Source: CAZSAL01 sp964604825 (GTDB taxonomy: Bacteria; Elusimicrobiota; Elusimicrobia; 2-01-FULL-59-12). Taken from it: 64,000 nt of DNA. The notes beneath the pieces are model-generated. The model saw only the letters and a program-made list of their open reading frames with translations, ran no database searches and was not told where the DNA came from. The stretch is taken from assembly GCA_964604825.1 (NCBI GenBank), contig CAZSAL010000006.1, positions 16,413 to 80,412 of the forward strand. The letters are read 5' to 3'. The translations under genes were made by a program, and so were the position numbers. Below are positions 1 to 8,152 of this stretch, one piece after another (within the stretch, counting starts at the first letter, position 1; the number at the start of each line of letters is the position of its first letter).

Positions 1-2
1 CC

Positions 3-941
3 GCTTACGGGATATTCGTCTCCAGGAAGCGCGTTCGCGATGCCAGAAACAAATCACTGGAATTGCTCAAACACCACTTGCAGGACCCGGATCTCATCGC
101 GCGGGAACTCGATATTAACAGGCTGAAGCGAAACCCTTTCCCCGCGGACGTGTGGAACGCCCTGCGGCCCAACGAACGCCAATACATTGACCTGCGTTAC
201 GGCATGGGCAAACGGCCGGTCGAACACCAGCCCGATTTATGCGTTCAACTTCATCTGCAAAGAGGGACCATCCCCGGACTCCATGCCTCTGCAGTCCGGA
301 TGCTGAAGGCGGGCGTCACCGGGATGCGGCGGTTAAGCGAGGACTCCTGCGTCCCGGAGCCAATCCTTCAAGAGGCCCTCAGGACCCTCTCTGATGACCA
401 GCGACTGGTCCTGTGTCTGACCTACGGCATTGGAGTACCGCGTCTGGCCAACGACCGCGAAATCGCAGAGGCTTTGCAGCTGGCGACCCGCGTAAGCAGC
501 GTTCGCCATGAAGCGATCCGGCATCTGCGCTCCTTTGCCGTAAACCACAGCCGCACATCCGATGCCATTTTATATGTACGCAAAAAAAATAAACCCGCCA
601 AATTTACGGCCAGCAAAATACTTGACAAACTTCGCGCGCACAATGAACGCGGCGAACCACTGTCACCAACATTATTTGACCGAACCGGCCTGACACAGGC
701 GGCCCAGCGCATATTCCTGACCTGGCCCACGGCGCTATGCCTTGCCGGCATCGATCCCGCGGTTCATATCATGGCCGGTCCCATCCGCATCAGTGTATTT
801 GTGCTGGAGCACTGCAATCCGCAGCTGCTCGCGGACCTGCGCAGCACCGGGAAATACACAGAGAATCACCGCTGGCTCGTTCAACAGAACCCCAACCCCG
901 CTCGGGGCGCAACCAGGAAACGGCTCGCGGAGGCAGCATGA
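3..941 (+). CDS. Protein with two sigma-region-4-like HTH units and an HNR-like domain (5' end cut by window edge)
   Basis: The frame is open to the left edge, so the true start probably lies outside the window; a TTG at 63 is the first start-like codon inside and residue numbers below count from it. Two stretches look like sigma-70 region 4: residues 33-82 (ERQYIDLRYG) and 105-158 (DQRLVLCLTYG, then an HTH-like DREIAEAL). Residues 180-232 (KILDKLR ... FLTWPTALCLAGID) resemble the homing-endonuclease-associated repeat, a small DNA-binding module. There is no region 2 in the visible part, so it is more likely a DNA-binding regulator than a complete sigma factor. Its stop overlaps the ATG of the next gene (ATGA), so the two are probably co-translated. 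Family assignment is by eye. Confidence 0.6.
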   Translation, partial: AYGIFVSRKRVRDARNKSLELLKHHLQDPDLIARELDINRLKRNPFPADVWNALRPNERQYIDLRYGMGKRPVEHQPDLCVQLHLQRGTIPGLHASAVRMLKAGVTGMRRLSEDSCVPEPILQEALRTLSDDQRLVLCLTYGIGVPRLANDREIAEALQLATRVSSVRHEAIRHLRSFAVNHSRTSDAILYVRKKNKPAKFTASKILDKLRAHNERGEPLSPTLFDRTGLTQAAQRIFLTWPTALCLAGIDPAVHIMAGPIRISVFVLEHCNPQLLADLRSTGKYTENHRWLVQQNPNPARGATRKRLAEAA

Positions 942-3900
942 CCATGAAAAACAGATCAAAGATCAAAAAGCAAAGATCAAAAATGAGGCTGACTTTTATT
1001 GGGTTACGCCGCATCTTTTCTCTTTGCTCTTTGATTTTTGATCTTCGCCGTATAACGGCGCTTGTGCTGGCCGTATGTCTGCTGACGCAAACAGCAACGG
1101 CCAGTTGTGAGTTCCGAGCAATGAGCAATGGGTCAAAGGTATGTTCCGGAGTTTTAAACCGCCAGTTCGGGACTCGGCACCCGGCGCTCGGCACTGTTTT
1201 TGAGGATCAGGCTCTCGCCGGATGCATGCTCAATGTCCGAAAGGTTTTACTGGATGGTGCTACGGTCTGGAGTCATTTGAAAGAGCGTTATCCAGATTTG
1301 TCGAACCGCCCTCTTGTAATTTCCACCCTGTCAATGGTGCCGCTGATTATTTTCGCCGCGTACCGGAGGCTAACACATCCCTATTTCCCATTTCTAATCC
1401 ACGGATCCCTCCTGTGGAAGATTGACCCCTGGTGGCTGAACGATTTCATAGCTACTCCGGCCTTTATGGCATGCATGTTTCCGCTCACAGTTTGGGGGAT
1501 TCTTGCGGATCACCCCGGTGCCGACAAATCGCGCTTGCCCGAATATATTCGTAAAAAAATCAGCAGCACCCTGTCGGCATCTGTTCTCATTTGCTGGTTC
1601 GTGCTTTGTTGCTCTAAATTGGGCTGTATCGGAGCTCCAGTTTCAAGCCCTCCTCAACATGGAGAAACCTGGGATCCGGCTGATCTGGTCGCTTATACTT
1701 TGTCCGCAATTATTTCCTGGGTCCTGGTCTACGTACTATATCCCAACTCCATTAAGAAGTTATGGAAACACATAACTAAACGGGGATCTAGATCCAGTCT
1801 CATCACGGTACCGCCCCCGGAAGACGCCGGCCAGGCTTCGCCCGCAGCCGTGCCGCCGGGCGCAACAAGGCAGCCCTTTGGTACCTCTACCGGACAACCG
1901 GGCCACCCCGGCAGCGCTTTGCTGTTGACCACGGACACGGGCGCCGATTGCCGCAGAGGCATAGACGCCCAAATATTGGAACAGGCTGCGGTGAATATTT
2001 TGCTGGGGCGGATTTATTTGTTGTCCGGGTGGAAGGAGGTCAGCCAGCTTTGGGATTACATTGGCGAGCGCTATCCCAATATCCGCCGGAAGGTCGTGGG
2101 CATAATACCGGAACTGGAGGCCGCGCTACCGGAAAAGATCGCGATACCCTGTCCCCACCTTCCAGATGAGAACAATTCTCACTGGTTGGCAGGAACGCCT
2201 CCGGGAGATCTTTCTCAGATTAATTTCCGGCCGAATAATTCCGAGGTCCAAAACATTCATTTCATTATCGAAAGCAGGCGCTTTAATCTAGTTCCCCTGA
2301 TTGCGGAACCGGCGCGCGCCTTGGCCGAGTCGCTTCAGCGGGTCCTGTCGACATTCATTACGCCGGATCACCTGTCAGGATCCATGACCATACAGGTCAG
2401 AAAACAGCATGACCGCCTGGCGGAACACGATCCGTTTTTTAAAGGAACCTATGTCCTCCACGCCGTCTTGTGTGATCCGCGCTATGCATTGGCTTTGAGG
2501 CACATCCTGAGTCATGAATTCCGGCACGACAGGATGCCGGAGGCTTCAGAGGCCGATGTGGAACGGGAAACGCTGCTGGATAGCCTGCGCACTCTGGGGC
2601 GCGAACACGCCGTTCTCGCCTATGAAGTCATAGCCGCCGTTTACGATGAGCTTGATCAGAACGAGGCCGCCGACCGGCATAGGACGTTCGCCAGGAATTT
2701 GAACCAGTTGATTGCGGGTTTGATTAAAGAAGATCCCCGGCTCAAAGATAACCACACCGCGCTGGCCCAGGCGCTGGAGACCAACCTTTTCGCTTCCAGC
2801 AATCTGCAGACGCTTATCAATGACCTTGTCGGCAAAAATGTTCCACGCGAGCCTGTTTACCTGTATCACAAAAATCAGCTGGACAAGAGTCCCCGCCAGG
2901 CTTTCGCTGTGCAGCCCCGAAAAACTGACATGGCCACACTTCGATTAAATCCTACGGAAGACATGCTCGTTGACCTTGAAACGCTATATCATCTACGTAC
3001 CATAGAACGTGAACTGGAAACCCTGCCGAACATTGTGTCCGCATACGAGCAATCGGAGGAGCGGCGCCTCGCCGATGAAACGAGGGAATCGCTGCAAAGA
3101 ACCACAAAACGGCTGGATAAAATCGTCCAAGGCTGGCCGGAGCACGGCGGGAACGCGGAAATCCGCAACGAAGCTCTGGTCCAGCTCCAGGTGGCAGTCC
3201 AGTTTCACCGACAGGGGAATTGGCCGTACGCCGCCAATGCCGTCAGAGCTGCAATACGCTATATCGAAAACGATTTGCTGGCGCTTGAGCGCGCGCAAAG
3301 ACGGGACGCACACAGCATGGCCGCAAAACCTGCTGCAGGGCTGGATCATAACGGGAATCAGATTGAGGCGCTTTCCATGTCCGCTCAGGGGGTACTGGAC
3401 CGAAAAGGCCGGCTTTACGTGCCGACCGGATACTTCTTCAGGACACATGACGCATTTGTCCGCAGATGGATTCGCAACATATTCTTTAATTACCCTTCCA
3501 TGCTCCGCCAATACGAGCATCTACTGGAAGGATACGCCGAAGAAAGGCAAAGTTTACAGGACGCTCTAGGCGTCATCAACGGGGCGCTAGACGTCATCAA
3601 TTCTCCGAGACAGGATCCCGCCATCGAGAAAGAGGAATTTCGCAATACAGCGGAGTCTCTCGCAGGCCTTCTCGTTGAAAAGCAGATTCTTTCTCCGCGG
3701 CGCAAAGAGCCCCATAAAGCACAAGCGCGTGATGCCGTTACGTTGGCGGTGGAAGCGCTGAAAGCCGGTCTGCCCACCAACGCACGAAACCAACTCGCAG
3801 ATGCGGTTCATCTCATCGGTCTGCGCTTCGAGGAAATCCCTCGCATTCTAGATAACCGGGACCGGATCATTACTCCGCTCCGTTTGCGATTCGTTCGGGA

Positions 3901-4228
3901 CCTTCTGGTTCATACGGACGAATTGATCGTCGCGGTCCAGGATGCGCTGCGGAATGGCACCCGTGCAGCCGCGCTCGAACTCGTAACCGGCTTTTTCGAC
4001 GACCATTACGCGGGATCGAACGCGCTTCCGTACAGGGTTTTCGACCAGTCAAAAAGGTACGTCGAGAAACTGATCTCCCATTTAGCGGGTGATTCAGAAG
4101 AAAGAATTAAAGGCGAAAAGTTTATCGGAATGATCCCGCTCCTGCGCAAACCGCTTGCGGATCTCATCCCCGATCGCACAGAAACCGCAACACCCCTCAA
4201 TAAACGGCACGTAGCTGAGGCAGCCTGA
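938..4228 (+). CDS. Large multi-pass membrane protein with HEXXH metallopeptidase-like motif
   Basis: 1096 residues if started at the ATG that overlaps the upstream stop codon; ATGs at 944 and 983 are alternatives. A hydrophobic segment (about 39-55, ending QTATAS) looks like a signal peptide or anchor, and four more likely membrane spans follow near 125-142, 169-190, 212-231 and 252-269. A low-complexity Pro/Gly linker precedes a large soluble region. HEFRH at 526-530 fits the HEXXH zinc-protease signature and several Glu follow within 15 residues (EASEADVERE), compatible with a gluzincin third ligand. The C-terminal half is helical and charged. I recognise no named family. The first 36 residues are encoded by an inverted repeat. 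The C-terminus, KRHVAEAA, nearly repeats that of the preceding protein (KRLAEAA). Protease activity is inferred only from the motif. Confidence 0.55.
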   Translation: MTMKNRSKIKKQRSKMRLTFIGLRRIFSLCSLIFDLRRITALVLAVCLLTQTATASCEFRAMSNGSKVCSGVLNRQFGTRHPALGTVFEDQALAGCMLNVRKVLLDGATVWSHLKERYPDLSNRPLVISTLSMVPLIIFAAYRRLTHPYFPFLIHGSLLWKIDPWWLNDFIATPAFMACMFPLTVWGILADHPGADKSRLPEYIRKKISSTLSASVLICWFVLCCSKLGCIGAPVSSPPQHGETWDPADLVAYTLSAIISWVLVYVLYPNSIKKLWKHITKRGSRSSLITVPPPEDAGQASPAAVPPGATRQPFGTSTGQPGHPGSALLLTTDTGADCRRGIDAQILEQAAVNILLGRIYLLSGWKEVSQLWDYIGERYPNIRRKVVGIIPELEAALPEKIAIPCPHLPDENNSHWLAGTPPGDLSQINFRPNNSEVQNIHFIIESRRFNLVPLIAEPARALAESLQRVLSTFITPDHLSGSMTIQVRKQHDRLAEHDPFFKGTYVLHAVLCDPRYALALRHILSHEFRHDRMPEASEADVERETLLDSLRTLGREHAVLAYEVIAAVYDELDQNEAADRHRTFARNLNQLIAGLIKEDPRLKDNHTALAQALETNLFASSNLQTLINDLVGKNVPREPVYLYHKNQLDKSPRQAFAVQPRKTDMATLRLNPTEDMLVDLETLYHLRTIERELETLPNIVSAYEQSEERRLADETRESLQRTTKRLDKIVQGWPEHGGNAEIRNEALVQLQVAVQFHRQGNWPYAANAVRAAIRYIENDLLALERAQRRDAHSMAAKPAAGLDHNGNQIEALSMSAQGVLDRKGRLYVPTGYFFRTHDAFVRRWIRNIFFNYPSMLRQYEHLLEGYAEERQSLQDALGVINGALDVINSPRQDPAIEKEEFRNTAESLAGLLVEKQILSPRRKEPHKAQARDAVTLAVEALKAGLPTNARNQLADAVHLIGLRFEEIPRILDNRDRIITPLRLRFVRDLLVHTDELIVAVQDALRNGTRAAALELVTGFFDDHYAGSNALPYRVFDQSKRYVEKLISHLAGDSEERIKGEKFIGMIPLLRKPLADLIPDRTETATPLNKRHVAEAA
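954..1047. repeat. AT-rich inverted repeat inside the N-terminal coding region
   Basis: Arms of about 32 bases (954-985 and 1014-1047) are imperfect inverted copies built on GATCAAA and AGCAAAGA units, separated by about 28 bases. The left arm encodes Lys/Arg/Ser-rich sequence (SKIKKQRSK), the right arm hydrophobic sequence (IFSLCSLIFDL). The reading frame continues through it. It looks like a dispersed palindromic element that has become the n-region of a signal sequence. Confidence 0.6.
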
Positions 4229-4375
4229 CATATTCCGCCGCTGCCAGCTGAATCCGGATTAACGAATGTAACAGGAAGGTTAAATAAAGTCCCGATTATT
4301 TTATGGGACCTTTAGCGGAAAGATTTAGCCTTTAGTCCGATATAGTTACCGGAGGACTTTTAGTATCGTAGTTCC

Positions 4376-4473
4376 AGCGCCAATGTGATTCGAACGCGTC
4401 CCTCCGGCTATGGCCTGAGGGAAGTACCTTCAACTCGAGGGTACGGCCGGCTTTCGACCCCCGCATTGGCGCT
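4376..4473 (-). ncRNA. Candidate structured RNA with tRNA-like (class II) layout
   Basis: A perfect 10-bp inverted repeat (AGCGCCAATG at 4376-4385, CATTGGCGCT at 4464-4473) closes a 98-nt unit. Read on the minus strand the order mimics a class II tRNA: acceptor-like helix; a weak 3-bp D-like arm; a 5-bp arm GTACC/GGTAC (4424-4444) with an 11-nt loop; a strong hairpin TCCCTC/GAGGGA (4399-4422) where a long variable arm would be; then TTCGAAT, a T-loop consensus, 5 nt from the acceptor strand. Against a working tRNA: the T-stem has two C-A mismatches, the anticodon loop is too long and there is no CCA. On the plus strand the same fold is followed by TTTCTTTT, so it could instead be a plus-strand RNA or terminator. 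Strand is uncertain. Confidence 0.35.
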
Positions 4474-4483
4474 TTCTTTTCAT

Positions 4484-4636
4484 ACGACAGTAACAACAGT
4501 AACTTCAGTAACTACAGGGCCTAGTAACGGCGGCAACTGCAGCTGCTCGGCACTTCTGTTCCTCGGCCCTGATGTTACTGTCGTTTTTGCAGTTGCTCGG
4601 CCCTTTCGTTACTGTTGTTACTGTTGTTATTGGACC
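4484..4636. repeat. GTTACTG-rich inverted repeat cluster
   Basis: The left arm (about 4484-4520) carries repeated CAGTAAC units ending in AGGGCC. The right arm (about 4598-4636) carries GTTACTGTT units after GGCCC and is its imperfect reverse complement. Further GTTACTG copies lie between. No convincing reading frame covers the 630 bases between 4229 and 4859, so apart from this repeat and the tRNA-like fold I see nothing else there. Confidence 0.6.
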
Positions 4637-4859
4637 CTTCTTCTCGTCGTAAACCTGCCTCTGAGATCGAATATTTTCCCGCTGCGCGCCTCTAACAGTT
4701 GTCCGCCAGTGAATCTCTGGCGGGCTCGTCAAAGACTCAGTGGCGGGAATGGAGGCGACCAATGAAAGAACTGATCGAAGTACGGGCTCTGCCCGGCGGA
4801 ATTTGGGAAATATTCGTTATTACAAAAGCTGGAACCCGCATCATCCAAAGGAGGGCGTT

Positions 4860-5039
4860 ATGCCGCGTATAAAACAAAACACCGGGCAGGGATTAGTCGA
4901 ATACATCCTTATAGTTACTTTAATGGGATTTTTGGCAATCGTCGGCATTAAATCACTCAGCACCAAAACAAACACTGCCTTTAATACTACTGGCGAGGCG
5001 CTACTCAGACAGGTCAACTCAGCAACAAGCGGTTCATAA
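4860..5039 (+). CDS. flp: Flp/Tad type IVb prepilin
   Basis: 59 residues. The ATG at 4860 is chosen because AAAGGAGG lies 5-12 bases upstream; a longer frame starting near 4740 has no such signal. After a short basic leader (MPRIKQNT) comes G-QGLVEYILIV: cleavage after the Gly would leave Glu at +5 and Tyr at +6, the defining Flp prepilin signature, followed by one hydrophobic helix. It would be the major subunit of a Tad pilus, processed by a TadV/CpaA-type peptidase that is not in this window. It heads the pilus locus, and the secretin gene starts 10 bases after its stop. Confidence 0.92.
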   Translation: MPRIKQNTGQGLVEYILIVTLMGFLAIVGIKSLSTKTNTAFNTTGEALLRQVNSATSGS

Positions 5040-5049
5040 TCGTGGTTCG

Positions 5050-5877
5050 ATGAAATTGAAAACATTCCTTACATTAGGAATTTTGAGCACTTACTGCGCG
5101 GCAGGAAGCACCCCTGCGCCGGCATTGCCTCTCAAAGTTGACCCGCTTATCCAGATTGGTGTTGAGGTTGTTGAAGTGGATGAAAATAAAACCAGCGACC
5201 TCGGTATTGAATGGTTGAGTCAGTTAAAGGTTAACGAAATGACCGTGCCGGCGCTCTTTCAGGTCGGGACTTTTTCGCGCGACGCCATCACCGCAACGCT
5301 TCACGCATTGATGTCCGAAGGTGCCGCTGATATGCTGGCCAATCCCAAACTGGTCACGCGCAATGGCAGCACTGCCCAGTTTCTGGCAGGAGGAGAAATC
5401 CCCTACTCCACAGCCGGCAGCCTGGGAACCACTTCCGTAGAGTTCAAGCCATACGGTGTGCGGCTGCGCATCAGCCCCAAGCTGGAAAATGAAAACCGCA
5501 TCAACATGGACCTGGAAGCGGAGGTCAGCGCGCCGGATGAAGAGAACAGCATTTCCGTTTCGGGGAACACAGTGCCGGGAATTTTGTCACGCCAGATCAG
5601 TTCGCAGCTTACGCTTGAGCCCGGAAACACTCTGACCCTGGCCGGGCTCATACAGAACCAAAAACAATCCACCCGGCAGGGCATTCCGATTCTTCAATCG
5701 ATTCCCGGATTAGGTTATTTGTTCAGTCACAAAACCGTGACAATCCGGCATACATCCATTGTCATCTTCGTAACTCCTACATTGCTGGATGTCGGCAAAA
5801 AAACAGCGCTTTTACCTGCTGCGCCGGAAGAGGATCTCGCCGTCGCGCTGGAAAAACAATCCAATGAAAACGAATGA
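5050..5877 (+). CDS. Short RcpA/CpaC-type secretin of the Tad pilus
   Basis: 275 residues with an N-terminal signal sequence. Residues about 35-260 match the C-terminal secretin barrel domain: VEVVEVDENKTSDLGIEW, ANPKLVTRNGSTAQFLAGGEIPY split over the central region, LTLEPGNTLTLAGLIQ and the closing SIPGLGYLFSHK ... VIFVTP. Typical CpaC/RcpA proteins are 450-500 residues because of N-terminal BON/N1 domains; these are missing, so this is a minimal outer-membrane pore. It would form the channel through which the Flp fibre leaves. The last 14 bases overlap the next gene, which supports an operon. Confidence 0.85.
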   Translation: MKLKTFLTLGILSTYCAAGSTPAPALPLKVDPLIQIGVEVVEVDENKTSDLGIEWLSQLKVNEMTVPALFQVGTFSRDAITATLHALMSEGAADMLANPKLVTRNGSTAQFLAGGEIPYSTAGSLGTTSVEFKPYGVRLRISPKLENENRINMDLEAEVSAPDEENSISVSGNTVPGILSRQISSQLTLEPGNTLTLAGLIQNQKQSTRQGIPILQSIPGLGYLFSHKTVTIRHTSIVIFVTPTLLDVGKKTALLPAAPEEDLAVALEKQSNENE

Positions 5878-6253
5878 GCAAGGACAGGCTCTGGCGGAAT
5901 TGGCTCTTGTATTGCCCATGTTTTTTCTTTTGGCCGTACTGTTTCTCAGGCTATTCCTGCAGATTTATACTCAGAGCAAATTGAATGTTATAGCGTATGA
6001 TTGCGCCCGCGCCACAGCTAAAAACGCTGCGAACGCCGTCACTTCATACCTCACAGGCTGGGTAATGCCTGGGCTGCCGGGAAACGCATGCACAATGATT
6101 CCCTTTCAATGGACTCCTTATTCGGGGGAAAGCCTGTCCAACTCTCCGGGGATCATGATCAATGTGCATGCCAGCTATCAAATTAGGCGCCCTTTAATTG
6201 GAACTGCAACGATCCCACAAGAGCCGCCGGCTCCGGCTCCAGGAAACGAATGA
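5864..6253 (+). CDS. TadE-like pseudopilin
   Basis: 129 residues from the ATG at 5864, which overlaps the secretin gene by 14 bases. The N-terminus (EQGQALAELALVLPMFFLL) is the TadE signature: a short leader, a Glu after GQALAE and one long hydrophobic helix. The rest is a small periplasmic domain with a Pro-rich tail. TadE-like proteins are minor pilins needed for Tad pilus assembly. The stop overlaps the next start (ATGA). Confidence 0.85.
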   Translation: MKTNEQGQALAELALVLPMFFLLAVLFLRLFLQIYTQSKLNVIAYDCARATAKNAANAVTSYLTGWVMPGLPGNACTMIPFQWTPYSGESLSNSPGIMINVHASYQIRRPLIGTATIPQEPPAPAPGNE

Positions 6254-6966
6254 ATTCTCGCGGTCAAATACTTCTCCCCGGACTCGGCCTTTTCGGGTTA
6301 TTTTTTGGTGCCTTCCTGCTGTTAGTGCGTTATGGGAACATTGTCCTGCAGCAAATGCGGCTCGACATGGCGGCCGAAGCGGTAACTTTGAGTGTGACCA
6401 GAGCTGAGGCACAAATGCTTAATGATTGCGCCGCGCACAATATGGGCGTAAATTCCTTTTTTCTCGCAATGCGCTACAACAATCTGGCAGCCATGCAGAC
6501 CGCCATGCAGCCTGAATTTGAACTTTGGCAAATCTATCACAAAATCCATTCGCCCCGCTGGGGAGGTTATTGCGGCGCAGTAGCCAGTCAAGTCGCAAAG
6601 CAATACGGCGCAACAGCGGTTCTTCGCAGTCCAACACGCATTTCATCGCAGCTGACGCTCCGTGGTTTAACAGTCCAGCTTATGGATGGTGCCGTTCCAG
6701 CGGGAATTAAAAACTACGACGATGTTTATTACGAACGGCAATGGTCTCCTAGTACAAAAAGGGCTCAACCGAACCACCGGGTTACATGGATGATCTCAAA
6801 AGGCACCCTTACTTCAATCGCGTCGGCCCAGGTTTATCTCGATGTTAAACCGGATGCCGGTCTGCATAACGGTGGATTCCCAAGAGCTGATGAAGATTGG
6901 GAAGGAAAAATCGGGTTTCAATCCTTTTATCCGCAATTTAATGCCCGTTTGGTCCCGGCGAAATAA
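6250..6966 (+). CDS. TadE/TadG-like pilus assembly protein
   Basis: 238 residues beginning at the ATGA overlap with the previous gene. Residues 1-35 (RGQILLPGLGLFGLFFGAF) form a single N-terminal membrane helix after a short leader, as in TadE/TadG minor pilins. The motif is degenerate, with no clear Glu. The rest is a soluble domain rich in aromatic residues without a match I recognise. The position between two TadE-like genes argues for a minor pilin or tip component. Family assignment rests on layout more than on sequence. Confidence 0.65.
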   Translation: MNSRGQILLPGLGLFGLFFGAFLLLVRYGNIVLQQMRLDMAAEAVTLSVTRAEAQMLNDCAAHNMGVNSFFLAMRYNNLAAMQTAMQPEFELWQIYHKIHSPRWGGYCGAVASQVAKQYGATAVLRSPTRISSQLTLRGLTVQLMDGAVPAGIKNYDDVYYERQWSPSTKRAQPNHRVTWMISKGTLTSIASAQVYLDVKPDAGLHNGGFPRADEDWEGKIGFQSFYPQFNARLVPAK

Positions 6967-6968
6967 CC

Positions 6969-7472
6969 ATGACTTCACTTTTAAGGAATCATCATGGTCA
7001 AGATGGGCAAAGTTTGATCGAATGGATATTTCTTCTCCCGATTTTTTCGCTGCTTTTGCTCGGCCTCGCCGCTTTTGCCCAGTATTTTCTAATGAGGCAG
7101 GTCCTGATCTCAACTGTTCGCGAAGCAGGCTTTTTGTATAGTTCCGGTCATCTACGGCCGTCAGAAGTGAATAGCGTTGTCCGAAAAACACTTTCACAAA
7201 ACAACCATTCATTATTACCCGCAGACTTTATCTTATATTTTGGTCCCGCTTCAGGCAGCACGGAAGCGCGACGTTTTCAATTGGATCAAACAATGGTTCG
7301 TTGTAAGCCTGGAAGACTGATACGACTGTTCATCAATAACGAGTACCTGGAGGAAAAATGCGTGTTGAAACATGTCCCCCATTACAACAAGGCCGTTCCG
7401 TTGCCGACCATTCAGCATTACGAATTGTACTGCGAATGGTCCAGCGAGGTTCAAAGCTTCGGCTCGGATTGA
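6969..7472 (+). CDS. TadE-like pseudopilin
   Basis: 167 residues, starting 2 bases after the preceding stop. The N-terminus DGQSLIEWIFLLPIFSLLLL has the GQ-S-L-IE-hydrophobic signature of TadE-like minor pilins, followed by a soluble domain of about 130 residues. It is the third TadE/G-like product in a row. The 3' end overlaps the assigned start of cpaB by 115 bases, unusually long for this compact locus; a later cpaB start at 7436 would reduce the overlap to 37. Confidence 0.8.
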   Translation: MTSLLRNHHGQDGQSLIEWIFLLPIFSLLLLGLAAFAQYFLMRQVLISTVREAGFLYSSGHLRPSEVNSVVRKTLSQNNHSLLPADFILYFGPASGSTEARRFQLDQTMVRCKPGRLIRLFINNEYLEEKCVLKHVPHYNKAVPLPTIQHYELYCEWSSEVQSFGSD

Positions 7473-8152
7473 TTGCGGCCGTTGCGGTAACGGGAGGGTA
7501 TCTGCTGCTAACAAGCAACCTGCCAATACTGAACGGCTTCAGCGGCGAGGATGCCGTACCCGTGCTGATTGTTTCACGATATGTTTCGCCTTTCTCGCCA
7601 GTCAAGGCCGATTCGATCGAAGTCCGATCCATACCGCGGGCATACGTTCCACCCGGAGCTTTGCATGCTCTGAACGAACTTCGTTCAGGCGAAGGGCAAA
7701 ACCGGTTCCTTAGCGCTATCGGGCTTCCCGAAGGTCAGCCGCTGAATCGCGCAGTGCTTCTGGACCTGTCGCAATCACACGGGTTGGCGTCTGTTCTTGG
7801 GCCCGGACGCGTCGCCGTATCCTTTTCGGTCGATAAGGTTCGAGGAGTTGGCGGATGGATTCAGCCGGGCGACCATGTGGCGGTTTTCCAGACTTTTCGG
7901 GAAGGCATGGCTGGCGCAGCCCGTACCAATCTCCTGCTTTCTTCGATTGAAGTAGTGGCCGTTAACCAAAAGCGCCTTGGGGATCCCGAAAAAACCGTCG
8001 CGGTGATGACAGATGGATCGGAGGATGGATTGACTCTTACCGTCATAGTGAATCCCGTACAGGCTGCGGCTATCGTTAAGGCGCGCGAAAATGGGCGTCT
8101 GAGCGCAGTTCTCCTGGCTGCGGGCGATGCAACGACCTGGAGCGCAGAGTGA
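7358..8152 (+). CDS. cpaB: CpaB/RcpC Tad pilus assembly protein (SAF domain)
   Basis: 264 residues if started at 7358, where GGAGG lies 5 bases upstream; the ATG at 7436 (MVQRGSK) gives a more typical N-terminus directly before the membrane helix at about 37-52 (LGLIAAVAVTGGYLLL) but has no ribosome-binding site. A SAF-like domain follows (residues about 65-125: VPVLIVSRYVSPFSPVKADS, then LPEGQPLNRAVL), then the RcpC-type region (GPGRVAVSFSVD ... GWIQPGDHVAVF). CpaB is a periplasmic inner-membrane protein thought to link secretin and pilus machinery. The stop overlaps the GTG of cpaF (GTGA). Confidence 0.87.
   Translation: MRVETCPPLQQGRSVADHSALRIVLRMVQRGSKLRLGLIAAVAVTGGYLLLTSNLPILNGFSGEDAVPVLIVSRYVSPFSPVKADSIEVRSIPRAYVPPGALHALNELRSGEGQNRFLSAIGLPEGQPLNRAVLLDLSQSHGLASVLGPGRVAVSFSVDKVRGVGGWIQPGDHVAVFQTFREGMAGAARTNLLLSSIEVVAVNQKRLGDPEKTVAVMTDGSEDGLTLTVIVNPVQAAAIVKARENGRLSAVLLAAGDATTWSAE

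Noticed and set aside
737..937. Upstream extension of the HEXXH protein to an alternative start at 737
   Set aside because: It would overlap the preceding gene by 200 bases; the ATG at 938 overlaps the stop as is usual here.
4320..4480. c-di-GMP-I (GEMM) riboswitch before the pilin gene
   Set aside because: Some short matches were seen, but the conserved core and the tetraloop-receptor pair could not be placed, and the fold fits a tRNA-like layout better.
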